A stretch of 64,000 nucleotides of DNA from DATFVJ01 sp963820395 (GCA_963820395.1 CAWGAE010000002.1:1-64000), one strand, 5' to 3'. Positions 53,605 to 63,830 are shown, counted from the stretch's first letter. The notes: generated by a model not told the origin, from the sequence alone. Numbers and translations: made by a program.

Positions 53605-54897
53605 GTGCGCGGCAGCGACGGTACGAAGTGGGAGCGGCGGCACCGTCGGCAAACGGCCAGGGCGGTCGCGGCCGTCGTGGCGGCTGCGGCGCTGCTCCTT
53701 GTCGCCGCGTGCTCGGGCGGTGTGCTTGCCGCGTCGAAGTCCGACTCGGCACGGTCCTCGGCGCGGGAGCTGACAATCACCCCTGCTAACGGCAGCACGC
53801 ACGTAAATCCCGGTGACGGGATCACTGTCACCGCCGTACAAGGCAAGGTGACGAACGTCGCTGTCAGCACGTCGGGCACCCAGGTCACCGGCAGCCTCAG
53901 CCCGGACGGGAAAGTCTGGCACAGCAATTGGCCGCTAGGCACGTCGCAGCGGTTCATGGTGACCGCTGCCGCTGTCGACAGTGCGGGAAAAACGATCACC
54001 GCGACAAGCTCGTTCGGCACGCTCACCCCGCACGCGACCTTTCAGACCCAGATCTTCGAGGGCAGCGGCCAGACCTACGGCGTCGGCATGCCGATCAAGC
54101 TCACGTTCAGCGAGCCGATCACCGACAAAGTCAGCGTCGAGCGCGCGCTCGAGGTGCGGACATCCAAGCGCGTCGTCGGCGCCTGGTGGTGGGACGGTGA
54201 CCAGACTCTTGACTTCCGGCCGCAAAGATACTGGCCGACGAACACGGCAATCAGCTTCTTCGGGCGCCTGGACGGAGTCGAGGGCGCGCCCGGCGTCTAC
54301 GGGACCTCCGACCTGAACCAGAGCTTTAACATCGGGGATTCACTGATCGCGCACGTCAGCACGTCCGGCCATTACATGGCGGTGTACAAGAATGGCCAGC
54401 ACATCTACACCTGGCCCATCAGCAGCGGGGAGCCCGGTGACGACACCCCCAACGGAAGTTTCCTGACTATCGACAAAGGCAACCCGGTGGAGATGAAGCC
54501 CGCCGACATCGCTCGGGGCGCGCCCGGCTACTACGACACCGAGGTGTACTGGTCGGTCCGGTTCACCTGGAGCGGCGACTACATTCACTCGGCGCCGTGG
54601 TCGGTCGGCAACCAAGGCTACGCCAACGTCAGTCATGGATGCGTAAACCTCGGGCCCTCCTACGCGCCCATCTACTACCAGATGGAGGTCCCTGGCGATC
54701 CTGTGGTCGTCACGGGCAGCCCGCTGAACGGGACGTTCGACGACGGGTGGACCGACTGGTTCCTGTCCTGGTCGCAGGTGCTCCACTTTAGTGCGCTTCA
54801 CCAGGCGGTGGTGGCCGGGCCGAACGGCAGCTCCCCTGTCAGCCGCACGTCACTCCAAGCGCCGGGCCCGGCACCCTCATCCCCGGCACCCTCGTAG
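53605..54897 (+). CDS. L,D-transpeptidase lipoprotein
   Basis: The protein, 430 residues, starts at a GTG with GGGAGG upstream. A twin-basic N-terminus and hydrophobic stretch end in the lipobox LVAACSGG (Cys36), so it is a lipoprotein. Two Ig-like domains (about 55-245) precede the YkuD catalytic domain (about 245-380). That domain has YIHSAPWS (His328) and NVSHGCVNL (His344, Cys346). Such enzymes form 3-3 cross-links in actinomycete peptidoglycan. The C-terminal extension is Ser/Pro-rich. Length and domain order match mycobacterial Ldt proteins. Confidence 0.93.
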   Translation: MRGSDGTKWERRHRRQTARAVAAVVAAAALLLVAACSGGVLAASKSDSARSSARELTITPANGSTHVNPGDGITVTAVQGKVTNVAVSTSGTQVTGSLSPDGKVWHSNWPLGTSQRFMVTAAAVDSAGKTITATSSFGTLTPHATFQTQIFEGSGQTYGVGMPIKLTFSEPITDKVSVERALEVRTSKRVVGAWWWDGDQTLDFRPQRYWPTNTAISFFGRLDGVEGAPGVYGTSDLNQSFNIGDSLIAHVSTSGHYMAVYKNGQHIYTWPISSGEPGDDTPNGSFLTIDKGNPVEMKPADIARGAPGYYDTEVYWSVRFTWSGDYIHSAPWSVGNQGYANVSHGCVNLGPSYAPIYYQMEVPGDPVVVTGSPLNGTFDDGWTDWFLSWSQVLHFSALHQAVVAGPNGSSPVSRTSLQAPGPAPSSPAPS

Positions 54898-55060
54898 TAG
54901 CCGTCAAGGTCCGCCGCCTGCGGCCCGGTTCCCGCCGAGGCGCAAAGCTCCTTCGCCGCTGGCCGCGACGATAGACGCGTTGGACTGGTAGGCGACGTTG
55001 CCGGCCGGGAGGAAATAACCGGTCAAATGACGATGGCACGATGCGAACCGTGCGGGTTCC

Positions 55061-55642
55061 TCAGGGTTTCTGGCTGAGGGAATCGGCCAGGACGGACAGT
55101 TCCCGCCAGCCGCTGGTGCCGGTCACGACGATCGTGAACGCGCCCGGCGCTGACCGGTACATCGACCGCTGATCTTTGTCTGGCCGCCAGCGGCGGGCCC
55201 ACCACGCGCCGCCGGACCACACCCCCGGCATGATGTTGCCGTTGCTGGTCATCCGCAGGATGAAGCTAGCGGGGCGCTCATTGCTCTCCTCCAGCGACGC
55301 CATCCCGCCGGACGGAGTGACGAAACCGAGATGCCAGCTGACCGCACCGCCAGGCACCACGGTGAAGCGCGAGCTTACCGGCTGCCAGCCGGAAAGCAGC
55401 CCACGGGGCGCGAGCACCGGATACGGCGCGACCCGGCGGAACCTGACCAGATCGTTCTGGTAATTCACGGGCACCGCGATCTGGGTCGTCGGCCGCGGGG
55501 TCGCCACGATGATCACGGCCGTCAGGACCAGGCAGGTAAGCGCAGCGGCAAGCAACGAACTCCCACGATGACCCCGCAACAGCCCATGACCCCGCAACGG
55601 CCCATGACCCCGCAATAGCACTGTGCCACCGGCACTGATCAC
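55061..55642 (-). CDS. DUF4245-type membrane-anchored protein
   Basis: The 193-residue protein has a repeated N-terminus (RGHGPLRGHGLLRGH), one membrane helix (LLAAALTCLVLTAVIIVA), and an extracellular domain with PVNYQNDLVRFRRVAPYP and GWRELSVLADSL. These are landmarks of the actinobacterial DUF4245 family. Three near-identical units with CCCATGACCCCGCAAC encode the N-terminal repeat. Its ATG overlaps the TetR gene stop by four bases, so the two are coupled. Function unknown. Confidence 0.8.
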   Translation of the reverse strand: MISAGGTVLLRGHGPLRGHGLLRGHRGSSLLAAALTCLVLTAVIIVATPRPTTQIAVPVNYQNDLVRFRRVAPYPVLAPRGLLSGWQPVSSRFTVVPGGAVSWHLGFVTPSGGMASLEESNERPASFILRMTSNGNIMPGVWSGGAWWARRWRPDKDQRSMYRSAPGAFTIVVTGTSGWRELSVLADSLSQKP

Positions 55643-56241
55643 GGGTTCTCTATTCGCGACATGACCTGGAGCACGCCGTCGGCCAGCCGCCTCATCCGGC
55701 CGGCATCCTCGCCGAGCGAAACCTCGGCCACCGCCATCACCATCGCCCCGGTAAGCACGACCGCGACCGCCTCGTCGACGGGCTCGGCGCTGCGAGCGAA
55801 AAACTCGACATTCTTCATGGCCCAGTCATGCATCCGGCGTCGCATGATCAGATCAAAACCGGGCGGGCCGTCGCCGGACACGAACAGCCGGGCCAGATCA
55901 CGTTCCTCGATGCAGGCGTCCAGGTATGCGCTCGCACCGGCGAGGAACAGCTGCTTCGGGTCGGTGACCCCACTTCCGCGCGCCCGGTGCACCGCGCGCC
56001 GCGTTCGTTCGGCTAGCTCACGCTGGAAGTCCTCGTAGAGCATGAGATAGAGATCGGCCTTACCGCTGAAATGGTGGTACAGGCTACCAACGCTCGCACC
56101 TGCCCTCGTCACAATGTCCGTCACCCCGGCCTGGGCGAAACCGACCGAGGTGAAGATTTCACGCGCCGCCGCGAGCAGGCCGGTCCTGGTCGCGGCACCA
56201 CGTTCCGAGATCCGGACGGCGGTGTGTGCCTGCTGTGTCAT
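55639..56241 (-). CDS. TetR/AcrR family transcriptional regulator
   Basis: This 200-residue regulator has an N-terminal helix-turn-helix (about 15-60) with LLAAAREIFTSVGFAQAGVT and VGSLYHHFSGKADLYLMLYE. A helical ligand-binding domain follows, with ACIEERDLARLFVSGDGPPG. The gene is coupled to the DUF4245 gene downstream. Its target is unknown; the divergent or nearby MFS and membrane genes are possible. Confidence 0.92.
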   Translation of the reverse strand: MTQQAHTAVRISERGAATRTGLLAAAREIFTSVGFAQAGVTDIVTRAGASVGSLYHHFSGKADLYLMLYEDFQRELAERTRRAVHRARGSGVTDPKQLFLAGASAYLDACIEERDLARLFVSGDGPPGFDLIMRRRMHDWAMKNVEFFARSAEPVDEAVAVVLTGAMVMAVAEVSLGEDAGRMRRLADGVLQVMSRIENP

Positions 56242-56378
56242 GCGCGGTCGCGGTACTCCTCACGGTCCCGGGGACGTCCGCTGCTCAGACTACGCCCGCC
56301 AACAGGGGAATCAGGATCGCACGAGCGGCGGACAACGGAGGGCATCGCGAACTGACCCTTGCACGACCCGATCGCTGT

Positions 56379-56993
56379 TCAGCTGCCACCTAGCGCACGG
56401 CGGCTGGCTCTGCCGATCCCGACACCGAAACGCGGGCCGCGCCACTTGCGGCGCTTCGGGCTGCGGGCGGTGACGAGCCCGCACACGGTGAACGCGTGAA
56501 TGTCCACAACCGGTCCGCCGCCCAAGGCCCGCACGTAGTTCACCTTGGTGCCGACCACCGAGGTCCCGCTCATCTCGACATGGACACCCTCGGGGACGAG
56601 CACATGCACGCTGCCGAAGATGGCGGTCGCGCGCAGGATCACGCGTGGCCCCCGGAGGAGTGCCTCGGTGAGGTCGAGATTGACCTCACCGAAGATCGCT
56701 GTGGCGGCGAAGTTCTCCGGCACCACCCACCGGCCGGTCCTGATCTCGGTGCCGAAGATCCCGACGGGTGGTTTCGACGTAAGGCGCAGCGGCTGCGCCG
56801 CCGGCTCGGCAAGATCGGCCGTCAGCTCCGCCAGGTCTCCCAGAGTGCGGGCGGAATAAGCCCGGGCTACCCGTTCGGCGTGTTCTTCGAGGGTCAGCCG
56901 GCCATCGGCGGCCGCGGCGGCGAGTACCGCGACCACGCGTTCCCGGTCGGCGTCGGACGCGCGCAGGCTGCGGGGCGGGGGTCGGCGTTCCAC
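56379..56993 (-). CDS. DUF1707 plus LiaF-type C-terminal domain protein
   Basis: The 204-residue protein starts with the DUF1707 motif (LRASDADRERVVAVLAAA, then GRLTLEEHAERVARAYSA). It continues into a beta-rich domain like the C-terminus of LiaF (VGIFGTEIRTGRW, then ATAIFGEVNLDLTEA, then ATAIFGSVHVLVPEGV). LiaF-type proteins take part in sensing cell-wall stress. There is no membrane helix, so it may act on the inner face. It is transcribed away from the MFS gene. Confidence 0.88.
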   Translation of the reverse strand: MERRPPPRSLRASDADRERVVAVLAAAAADGRLTLEEHAERVARAYSARTLGDLAELTADLAEPAAQPLRLTSKPPVGIFGTEIRTGRWVVPENFAATAIFGEVNLDLTEALLRGPRVILRATAIFGSVHVLVPEGVHVEMSGTSVVGTKVNYVRALGGGPVVDIHAFTVCGLVTARSPKRRKWRGPRFGVGIGRASRRALGGS

Positions 56994-57080
56994 GTCCCGA
57001 CCATAACCCGTGCCGCGCTGTCACGTCGTGGGGGCGGCCCCGGCTCCCCGGCCTCCCATGGAATGACCTGATCAGTTAGT

Positions 57081-57093
57081 TTGCTGATAGCAA
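57081..57093 (+). promoter_or_regulatory. Candidate operator upstream of MFS gene
   Basis: TTGCTGATAGCAA is a perfect inverted repeat (TTGCT-GAT-AGCAA) about 50 bases before the proposed start of the MFS gene and close to GTTAGTTTGC. Such TTAGTTTGC-type elements often bind MarR or TetR repressors of efflux genes. Which protein binds here is unknown. Confidence 0.4.
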
Positions 57094-57146
57094 GTATCCG
57101 TTTGGCCCGAGTGCGCGATTTGGGCCTGCGTCTGCGGAAGGTCATC

Positions 57147-59111
57147 GTGAGCGAACGAGCGCCACGCGCTGCTGGATCCGGGGATGGCGCCAGCCCGCCT
57201 GGGGCGGGCGGGTCCGGACGCCTCGGCGGTCGGGTACGGGCGGCAGGACCGGGGGGCGGAACCCATTACAAGTGGGTGGCCCTGTCGAACACGACCCTTG
57301 GCATGCTGTCCGCGACGGTCAACGCCTCGATTGTGATCATCGCTCTTCCCGCGATCTTCCGCGGGATCCGCCTCGACCCGCTGACGCCAGGCAACGTCAG
57401 CTACCTGCTGTGGATGCTGATGGGCTATCTGCTCGTCTCGGCCGTGCTTGTGGTGACGCTCGGCAGGCTCGGTGACATCTACGGCCGCGTGCGGATGTAC
57501 AACCTGGGTTTCGCCGTGTTCACCGTGGGCGCACTCGCGCTGCCGTTCGATCCTTTTACCGGGCCGTCCGGGGCACTGTGGCTGATCGGCTGGCGGGTGT
57601 TCCAGGCCACCGGCGGGGCCATGCTAATGGCTAACTCACCTGCGATCCTGACCGACGCGTTCCCCTCCAACCAGCGTGGCATGGCACTCGGCATCAGCCA
57701 GGTGGCGGGTATCGCGGGCTCGTTCCTCGGCCTCGTGCTCGGCGGTGTGCTCGCGGCTATCGACTGGCGGCTCGTGTTCTTTGTCTCGGTCCCAGTCGGG
57801 CTCGTCGGTACGGTCTGGTCGCATTTGAGCCTGCGCGAGATCGGGATCCGGACCAAGGCGCGCATCGACTGGCTCGGCAACATCACCTTCGCCGTCGGCC
57901 TGATCGGGCTGCTCGTCGGCATAACCTACGGCATCCAGCCCTACGGCGGGCACGTGATGGGCTGGACCAATCCGATGGTGCTGACCGGCCTGATCGGCGG
58001 AGTCGCGCTGCTGGCCATTTTCTGCCTCATCGAAACACGGGTCGCCCAGCCGATGTTCGACCTGAGGTTGCTGCGGATTCGTGCGTTCGCCGCCGGCAAT
58101 GCCGCCACCCTGCTCGCCTCGATCGCCCGTGGCGGCCTGCAGTTCATGCTGATCATCTGGCTGCAGGGCATCTGGCTGCCGCTGCACGGATACAGCTTTG
58201 AGGACACGCCACTGTGGTCGGGCATCTACCTGCTGCCGCTGACGGCCGGCTTCATCGTCTCCGGGCCGCTGTCGGGCTGGCTCTCCGACAAGCACGGCGC
58301 GCGCGCCTTCGCTTCCGGCGGGCTGCTGCTATCCGCTGCCGCGTTCTTCGGCCTGCTGCGCGTGCCCACTGACTTCAGGTATCAGGCATTCGCGGTACTC
58401 ATCTTCCTCGCGGGCGCGGGAATGGGACTGTTCGCGGCGCCGAACACTACCGCGATCATGAACAGTGTGCCGGCCCGTCAGCGCGGCGCCGCGTCCGGAA
58501 TGCTCGCCACCTTCCAGAATTCCGGCTTCGTGCTGTCCATCGGCATCTTCTTCTCCCTGATGATCGCCGGACTGGCCAGCAGCCTGCCCACGACGATGAC
58601 CAGCGGCCTCACCGCTCAGGGGGTGCCGTATGAGATCGCACACAAGATAGCCTCGCTGCCACCTGTGGGCAGCCTCTTCGCCGCATTCCTCGGCTACAAC
58701 CCGGTCGAGCAACTGCTCGCGCCTACCGGGGTGCTCAGCCATCTTCCGGCCGACCACGCCGCCCTGCTGACCGGCAAGAAGTTTTTCCCGCAGCTGATCT
58801 CGCACCCCTTCCACGATGGCCTGGTCATCGTCTTCAGCATGGCGATAACCGTGCTCTTGATCGCCGCCGCCGTGTCGCTGCTGCGCGGCGGCAGGTACGT
58901 GTACGAGGAAGACGCCGGGATGAGGTCCGGCGCAGCCGGCCCGGCCGCGGTTGCCGGCCCGGGTGATAACAGCGTCGCGCGGCACACCAGCGCGGATGAC
59001 GCCGCCGCCGCGGGAGCGGCCAGCCCGGACGGCACCATGGGCGCGCCCATCACCGCAGCGGGTGCACCACCACGACCGGGCAGCGCGCGTGGTGGAGAAC
59101 CCCGTGGGTGA
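57147..59111 (+). CDS. MFS exporter, DHA2-like with 14 membrane segments
   Basis: From the GTG at 57147 (GGAAGGT upstream) the product has about 654 residues; the open frame begins at 57081. It shows the major-facilitator signature GRLGDIYGRVRMYNLG between helices 2 and 3 and WRVFQATGGAMLMANSPAIL in helix 4. About 14 hydrophobic segments and a C-terminal Ala/Gly-rich tail are present. DHA2 family members export drugs or amphipathic compounds by proton antiport. The 3' end overlaps the convergent universal stress protein gene by about 60 bp. Confidence 0.9.
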   Translation: MSERAPRAAGSGDGASPPGAGGSGRLGGRVRAAGPGGGTHYKWVALSNTTLGMLSATVNASIVIIALPAIFRGIRLDPLTPGNVSYLLWMLMGYLLVSAVLVVTLGRLGDIYGRVRMYNLGFAVFTVGALALPFDPFTGPSGALWLIGWRVFQATGGAMLMANSPAILTDAFPSNQRGMALGISQVAGIAGSFLGLVLGGVLAAIDWRLVFFVSVPVGLVGTVWSHLSLREIGIRTKARIDWLGNITFAVGLIGLLVGITYGIQPYGGHVMGWTNPMVLTGLIGGVALLAIFCLIETRVAQPMFDLRLLRIRAFAAGNAATLLASIARGGLQFMLIIWLQGIWLPLHGYSFEDTPLWSGIYLLPLTAGFIVSGPLSGWLSDKHGARAFASGGLLLSAAAFFGLLRVPTDFRYQAFAVLIFLAGAGMGLFAAPNTTAIMNSVPARQRGAASGMLATFQNSGFVLSIGIFFSLMIAGLASSLPTTMTSGLTAQGVPYEIAHKIASLPPVGSLFAAFLGYNPVEQLLAPTGVLSHLPADHAALLTGKKFFPQLISHPFHDGLVIVFSMAITVLLIAAAVSLLRGGRYVYEEDAGMRSGAAGPAAVAGPGDNSVARHTSADDAAAAGAASPDGTMGAPITAAGAPPRPGSARGGEPRG

Positions 59112-59943
59112 CCGAACCGAGAGTGAGCCCGGGAAAGCCGCCCTGGCCCTGTGCTCCGACCACGAGAAGGCCGGCCTTCGCGGAGGCGTCGGCAAGGATC
59201 TTCGCGGCGTGCCCACGCTCGACCTGCTCGGTCACCCGGACATCCCGGAACCTCTCCCGCCAGCCGGCCACCGACGCGGCGAGCAGCCGTGCGCCCTCCG
59301 CGGCCATCGTGTCCGCGTCGTGGACCGGCAGCAGGCCGCCCGCGCCTGCCGTGAGCGCATGCGTCCAGCTATGGATCGCGCGGAGCTGCACACCGCGCAG
59401 TGCCGCCTCCCTGAAAGCGAACGCCACCGACTCGGCGGCCTTCTTCGCGCCGTCCACGCCAAGGACGATCTCTTCCTGTTCCGGATGTGCTCCCCGTGCT
59501 GCCTGATCCCGGCCCGCGTCCGCCCGATCCGGAATGACGGCGACCGGGCATTTCGCGTGCGCCGCGACCTGATGACTGACGGAGCCGAGCAGGTGACCCG
59601 CGAAACCCGTTGCCCCGCGGCGGCCGAGCACCACCAGGCACGCATTCTCGGCCTCTGACAACAGCATCGCCGCAGCAGACCCGACCAGCATCCTGGTCTC
59701 GACATCGATGCCCGGCGACCGGTCCGTGGCACGCTGCGCGGCGGCGTCGAGCAGCCGCAGGCCTGCCTCGTCCGGCACCGCGCCCGCCTCGTCCGGCGTG
59801 GCGGGCGCCTGATACGACCATTTCAGCGCCACGTGCGTGATCTGAAGCGGCACCTGGCGAAGTGCCGCCTCCTCGGCAGCCCAGTCGACCGCGTGCATGG
59901 AGGGTTGCGATCCATCCACCGCGACCAAGATTGGTCCGGGCAT
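59050..59943 (-). CDS. Tandem universal stress protein
   Basis: The protein, about 297 residues, contains two UspA domains. The first (about 1-145) opens ILVAVDGSQPSMHAVDWAAE and closes with VVLGRRGATGFAGHLLGSVS. The second (about 158-297) opens IVLGVDGAKKAAESVAFAF and closes with LLVVGAQGQGGFPGLTLGSV. The G-2x-G-9x-G(S) ATP-binding pattern is visible in both, so it probably binds ATP. The ATG at 59943 has GGAG seven bases upstream. Tandem Usp proteins are common in dormancy and hypoxia responses of actinomycetes. Confidence 0.93.
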   Translation of the reverse strand: MPGPILVAVDGSQPSMHAVDWAAEEAALRQVPLQITHVALKWSYQAPATPDEAGAVPDEAGLRLLDAAAQRATDRSPGIDVETRMLVGSAAAMLLSEAENACLVVLGRRGATGFAGHLLGSVSHQVAAHAKCPVAVIPDRADAGRDQAARGAHPEQEEIVLGVDGAKKAAESVAFAFREAALRGVQLRAIHSWTHALTAGAGGLLPVHDADTMAAEGARLLAASVAGWRERFRDVRVTEQVERGHAAKILADASAKAGLLVVGAQGQGGFPGLTLGSVTHGVLHHARCPVVVVHPLR

Positions 59944-60347
59944 CACCAGGCTCCGTTCGGTTGCAAGTCAGGTGCGGGTGCATTCACTGGCCCTGCCACG
60001 TGCAAAGGCATCAACCCCGGCGGCGAACTTGCTCAGCAGCCATTTTCACAGCACCTTCTGCGTTGCTGTTCAGCGGGCATATTCAGCGTTACTCGGGCCG
60101 TCGGCTGGGCCGCCCGCTCACGAGCCGCGGACTCGGCCACACCTTCCATGTTCCGAGCATGAATCCGCAGCTTGTGGCGGCCAGAGGCGTAAGTCACACC
60201 GCTGTCGGGCATTTGGCCGGGGCCGGAGCCAGCTGGCCGGCAGGCCAGGAGCCGACGGGCGGCGCCTCCTTACCCCTCGCTGATCGCCCTGGCAAGCGAC
60301 CCTAAGCTTGAAGGGGCCGATCCCCGGCCGACGGAGGATGTGCTGCA
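59944..60347. other. Promoter region of the fumarase genes
   Basis: About 400 bp separate the divergent usp and fumarase genes. No gene is supported. The promoters for both probably lie here, but I cannot point to convincing elements. Confidence 0.4.
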
Positions 60348-61995
60348 ATGGCTGAATTCACCTACACCGAACTGCTCCCGCTTGGCGAGGACACCACAGA
60401 CTACCAACCGCTCGCGTCCGGGGGTGTCACCTCACGGCAGTCGTTCGGGAGGGAATTTCTCGACGTCGATCCCAGCGTGCTCACCGCACTGACCACACGC
60501 GCCATCGCGGACATCTCCCATCTGCTGCGGCCGGCCCATCTGGCGCAGCTCGGCCGTATCCTCGATGACCCTGAGGCGAGTCCGAACGATCGCTTCGTGG
60601 CGCTCGACCTGCTGCAGAACGCGTGCATCGCGGCTGGCCGGGTGCTGCCGATGTGCCAGGACACCGGGACGGCGATCGTCATGGGCAAGCGCGGCCAGCA
60701 GGTGCTCACCGACGGCCGTGACGAGGAGCACATCAGCCGTGGGGTGTACGACGCCTACACAGAGCTGAACCTGCGGTATTCACAGCTCGCGCCGCTGACC
60801 ATGTGGTCGGAGCGGGACACGGGCACCAACCTGCCCGCCCAGGTCGAGATCTACGCGGACTCGGGCAGCGCGTACAAGTTCCTGTTCATGGCCAAGGGCG
60901 GCGGTTCGGCGAACAAGTCGTTCCTCTACCAGGAGACCAAGGCGGTGCTCAGCCCGCAGCGGATGCTCACCTTCCTCGAGGAGAAGATCCGCTCACTCGG
61001 CACCGCGGCTTGCCCGCCGTACCACCTGGCCATCGTTGTCGGCGGGACCAGCGCCGAGTACGCGCTCAAGACCGCCAAGTACGCGTCCGCGCACTACCTG
61101 GACACGCTTCCGGTAACAGGCTCCGCGGCCGGGCACGGGTTCCGCGATCTCGACTTCGAGCAGCAGGTGTTCGAGCTGACCCAGCAGCTCGGCATCGGGG
61201 CACAGTTCGGCGGCAAGTACTTCTGCCACGATGTCCGGGTGATCCGGCTGCCCAGGCATGGGGCGTCATGCCCGGTCGCGATCGCGGTCTCGTGCTCCGC
61301 CGACCGCCAGGCCCTCGCCAAGATCACGCGCGACGGCGTGTTCCTCGAGCGGCTCGAGACCGATCCGGCGCGGTACCTGCCCGACACGACGTCGGCCGAG
61401 CTCGGTGGCGACGTCGCGTTGATCGACCTGAACCGGCCGATGCGCGAGATTCTCGCCGATCTTTCCAAGTACCCCGTCAAGACCCGGCTGTCCCTGTCGG
61501 GCCCGCTCGTCGTCGCCAGGGACATCGCGCATGCCAAGATTGCCGAACGGCTGGACGCGGGCGAGCCCCTGCCTGCGTACCTGCGCGATCACGCGGTGTA
61601 CTACGCCGGTCCCGCGAAGACACCCGACGGTTTCGCCTCCGGGTCGTTCGGGCCGACCACGGCGGGGCGCATGGACTCCTACGTCGAGCGGTTCCAGGCA
61701 GCCGGGCGGCTCCCTGATCATGCTCGCCAAGGGGAACAGGTCGCGTGTGGTGACCGACGCCTGCAAGAAGCACGGCGGGTTCTATCTGGGTTCCATCGGC
61801 GGCGCGGCGGCCAAGCTGGCGCGTGACTGCATCACCTCGGTGTCGGTCGTCGAGTACCCGGAGCTTGGGATGGAGGCCGTATGGAAGATCGAGGTACGCG
61901 ACTTCCCCGCGTTCATCATCGTCGACGATAAGGGCAACGACTTCTTCGCGGGTTTGGCCGCACCGCTGCTATCCATCGGGAGCAAAGCTCCATGA
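60348..61995 (+). pseudogene. Class I fumarate hydratase, one-base frameshift near 3' end
   Basis: The gene starts at an ATG with GGAGG upstream. It encodes the iron-sulfur class I fumarase with PMCQDTGTAIVMGKRGQ, FLFMAKGGGSANKS, and GGTSAEYALKTAKY in the alpha part and the YAGPAKTPDGFASGSFGPTTAGRMDSY segment split across blocks in the beta part. At about 61704 an extra G shifts the frame, so the read-through product ends at 61826 in nonsense sequence. The correct frame continues with MLAKGNRSRVVTDACKKHGG and stops at 61995. All known landmarks survive if one base is removed, so a sequencing error is possible. Confidence 0.8.
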
Positions 61996-62043
61996 TGCCG
62001 GAGGCTTTCCAGTGAGTATCACGCACAACTCTGCGGGATCTTG

Positions 62044-63021
62044 ATGGCGGGCGACCCTGGCTTTCGCATCGAGCACGACTCGATGGGCGAGGTCCGGGTC
62101 CCCGCGGACGCGTTGTGGGGCACACAGACTCAGCGAGCGGCGGCGAACCTGCCGGTGTCGGGGCTGCGCATCGACCGCGACCTGATCGCCGCGCTTGGCC
62201 AGATCAAGGCCGCGGCGGCAACGATCAATGCCGAGCTCGGGCTGCTCGACGCCGATATGGCGGCGGCCATAGCAGCCGCCGCCGAGGTGGCGGAGGGCGC
62301 GCACGACGCGCACTTTCCGGTGGACGTGTTCCAGACGGGTTCTGGCACCTCGAGCAACATGAACGCGAAGTAATCGCCGCGATCGCTGCCAGACGCCTCG
62401 GCCGCGAGGTTCACCCGAACGATCAGGTCAACGCCGCACAGTCCTCCAACGACGTGTTCCCCTCCGCGATCCACATCGCGGTGGCGCGGGGCATGCAGGA
62501 GGCATTGCTCCCGCACTCGGGCACCTGGCGAAGGCGCTCGAAGCGAAGGCGGTCGAGTTCGCCGACGTGGTCAAGGCTGGCCGCACCCACCTCATGGACG
62601 CCACCCCGGTGACGCTGGGCCAGGAGTTCGGCGGCTACGCGGCCGCGGTCCGCCGCGGCGCGGAGCGTATCTCGGCAGTGCTTCCGCAGGTGGGCGAGCT
62701 ACCGTTCGGGGGCACCGCGGTCGGTACCGGGTGGCGGCGCAGGTCATCGGGAACGATGCCACGGTGGCGTTCTGCGGTACGGCGGGGAACTTCGAGCTCA
62801 ACGTGATGATACCGGTGCTCGCACGGAATCTGCTCGAATCCGTCCGGCTGCTCGCCAGTGTCGCGCCGCCGCTCGCCGACCGCTGTGTGGCCGGTATCCA
62901 GGCTCATCTGGAGCGGCTCCGGCGGTACGCCGAGTCGTCCGTGTCCAGCGTGACCGCGCTGAACCGGTTCATCGGCTACGAGGCGGGCGCCGAAGTGGCA
63001 ACATTTCACTTGTCGCAATAG
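62044..63021 (+). pseudogene. fumC: Class II fumarase (fumC), several frameshifts and a deletion
   Basis: The frame opens FRIEHDSMGEVRVPADALWG and TGSGTSSNMNAK, then stops at 62371-62373 after a small loss. It resumes in another frame (QVNAAQSSNDVFPSAIHIA), shifts again to GRTHLMDATPVTLGQEFGGY, and then jumps from GELPFGGTAVGTG straight to VAAQVIGNDATVAFCGTAGN. About 80 residues, including the family signature GSSIMPGKVN, are missing. The C-terminal part ends at 63021. It is clearly inactive. Confidence 0.88.
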
Positions 63022-63287
63022 GTAATGCGTGTCAGATTAGAGAACGTGCGGCCGGGTCGCCACGGCCAGGCAGGCGATGCGCTGGCATGTTTCTTCGAAC
63101 TTGTGACCGCTACTGATGAGTTGCGGCACGGGCTCAACCTGCCGTTTGAGGGTGGCCCGCTGACGTACCGGCGCAGCGCGATGCCGCGCGGACCACGTCA
63201 CGTTTCGCCCGCGGGCCAGGCAGCTGGCGCCCCGCCGTCCCGGTCCGGCCAATATAGCCGTGATCGGGCAGACAGCGGAACAACACC

Positions 63288-63722
63288 ATGACAAACAGCG
63301 GCCACACGGGCCGGCGCCCCGCCCCGCCGCCCGCCCCGCCCAGGGTGGATCCCGCCCGGCCCGTCGTCGGTACGCCCCATGGCGGGGATTCCGCCCTGCC
63401 CGCGAAGCTCCCAGAGCGGTCCGATATGGGTCCTGAGCCGCCTGAGGCGGACAAGCCTCCTGGCGGGCAAGCCTCTCCGACCGACTCACAGCGCCGCATC
63501 GCGCAGCTACTCGGGAACGTTGTGGACCACCTGATCAGCGCCGGGCTCGATCTGGCCAGCGTACGCGCGCGACTGCCGCACACCGACAACCACATTGTGC
63601 TCGAGCATGCCACGAACCACGTCGACACTGCCCTGATCGACATCCGCCGGCTGGCCGTACGGGTCGGCCTGGCCTCCTATCTACCCGGACGGGAAGCCCT
63701 CGGTGATCACGAGCCTGAGTAG
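63288..63722 (+). CDS. Small hypothetical protein, helical C-terminus
   Basis: The 144-residue protein has a disordered Pro-rich N-terminal half. The helical C-terminal half reads RRIAQLLGNVVDHLISAGLD and then LIDIRRLAVRVGL. This loosely resembles the dimerisation region of actinobacterial GAF-type histidine kinases, but no phospho-accepting His, ATPase domain or sensor domain is present. It may be a fragment or a small adaptor. I assign no function. Confidence 0.5.
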   Translation: MTNSGHTGRRPAPPPAPPRVDPARPVVGTPHGGDSALPAKLPERSDMGPEPPEADKPPGGQASPTDSQRRIAQLLGNVVDHLISAGLDLASVRARLPHTDNHIVLEHATNHVDTALIDIRRLAVRVGLASYLPGREALGDHEPE

Positions 63723-63830
63723 CGCCTGGACGGAAATGATCAGCGTCGCTCAGCGCCCGCCACTCCGTGTCAGGCTCATGCCAGGCGCTGCCCGTTGGCG
63801 AATCGGGATGAGGATCCAGCCAGCCGCCGA

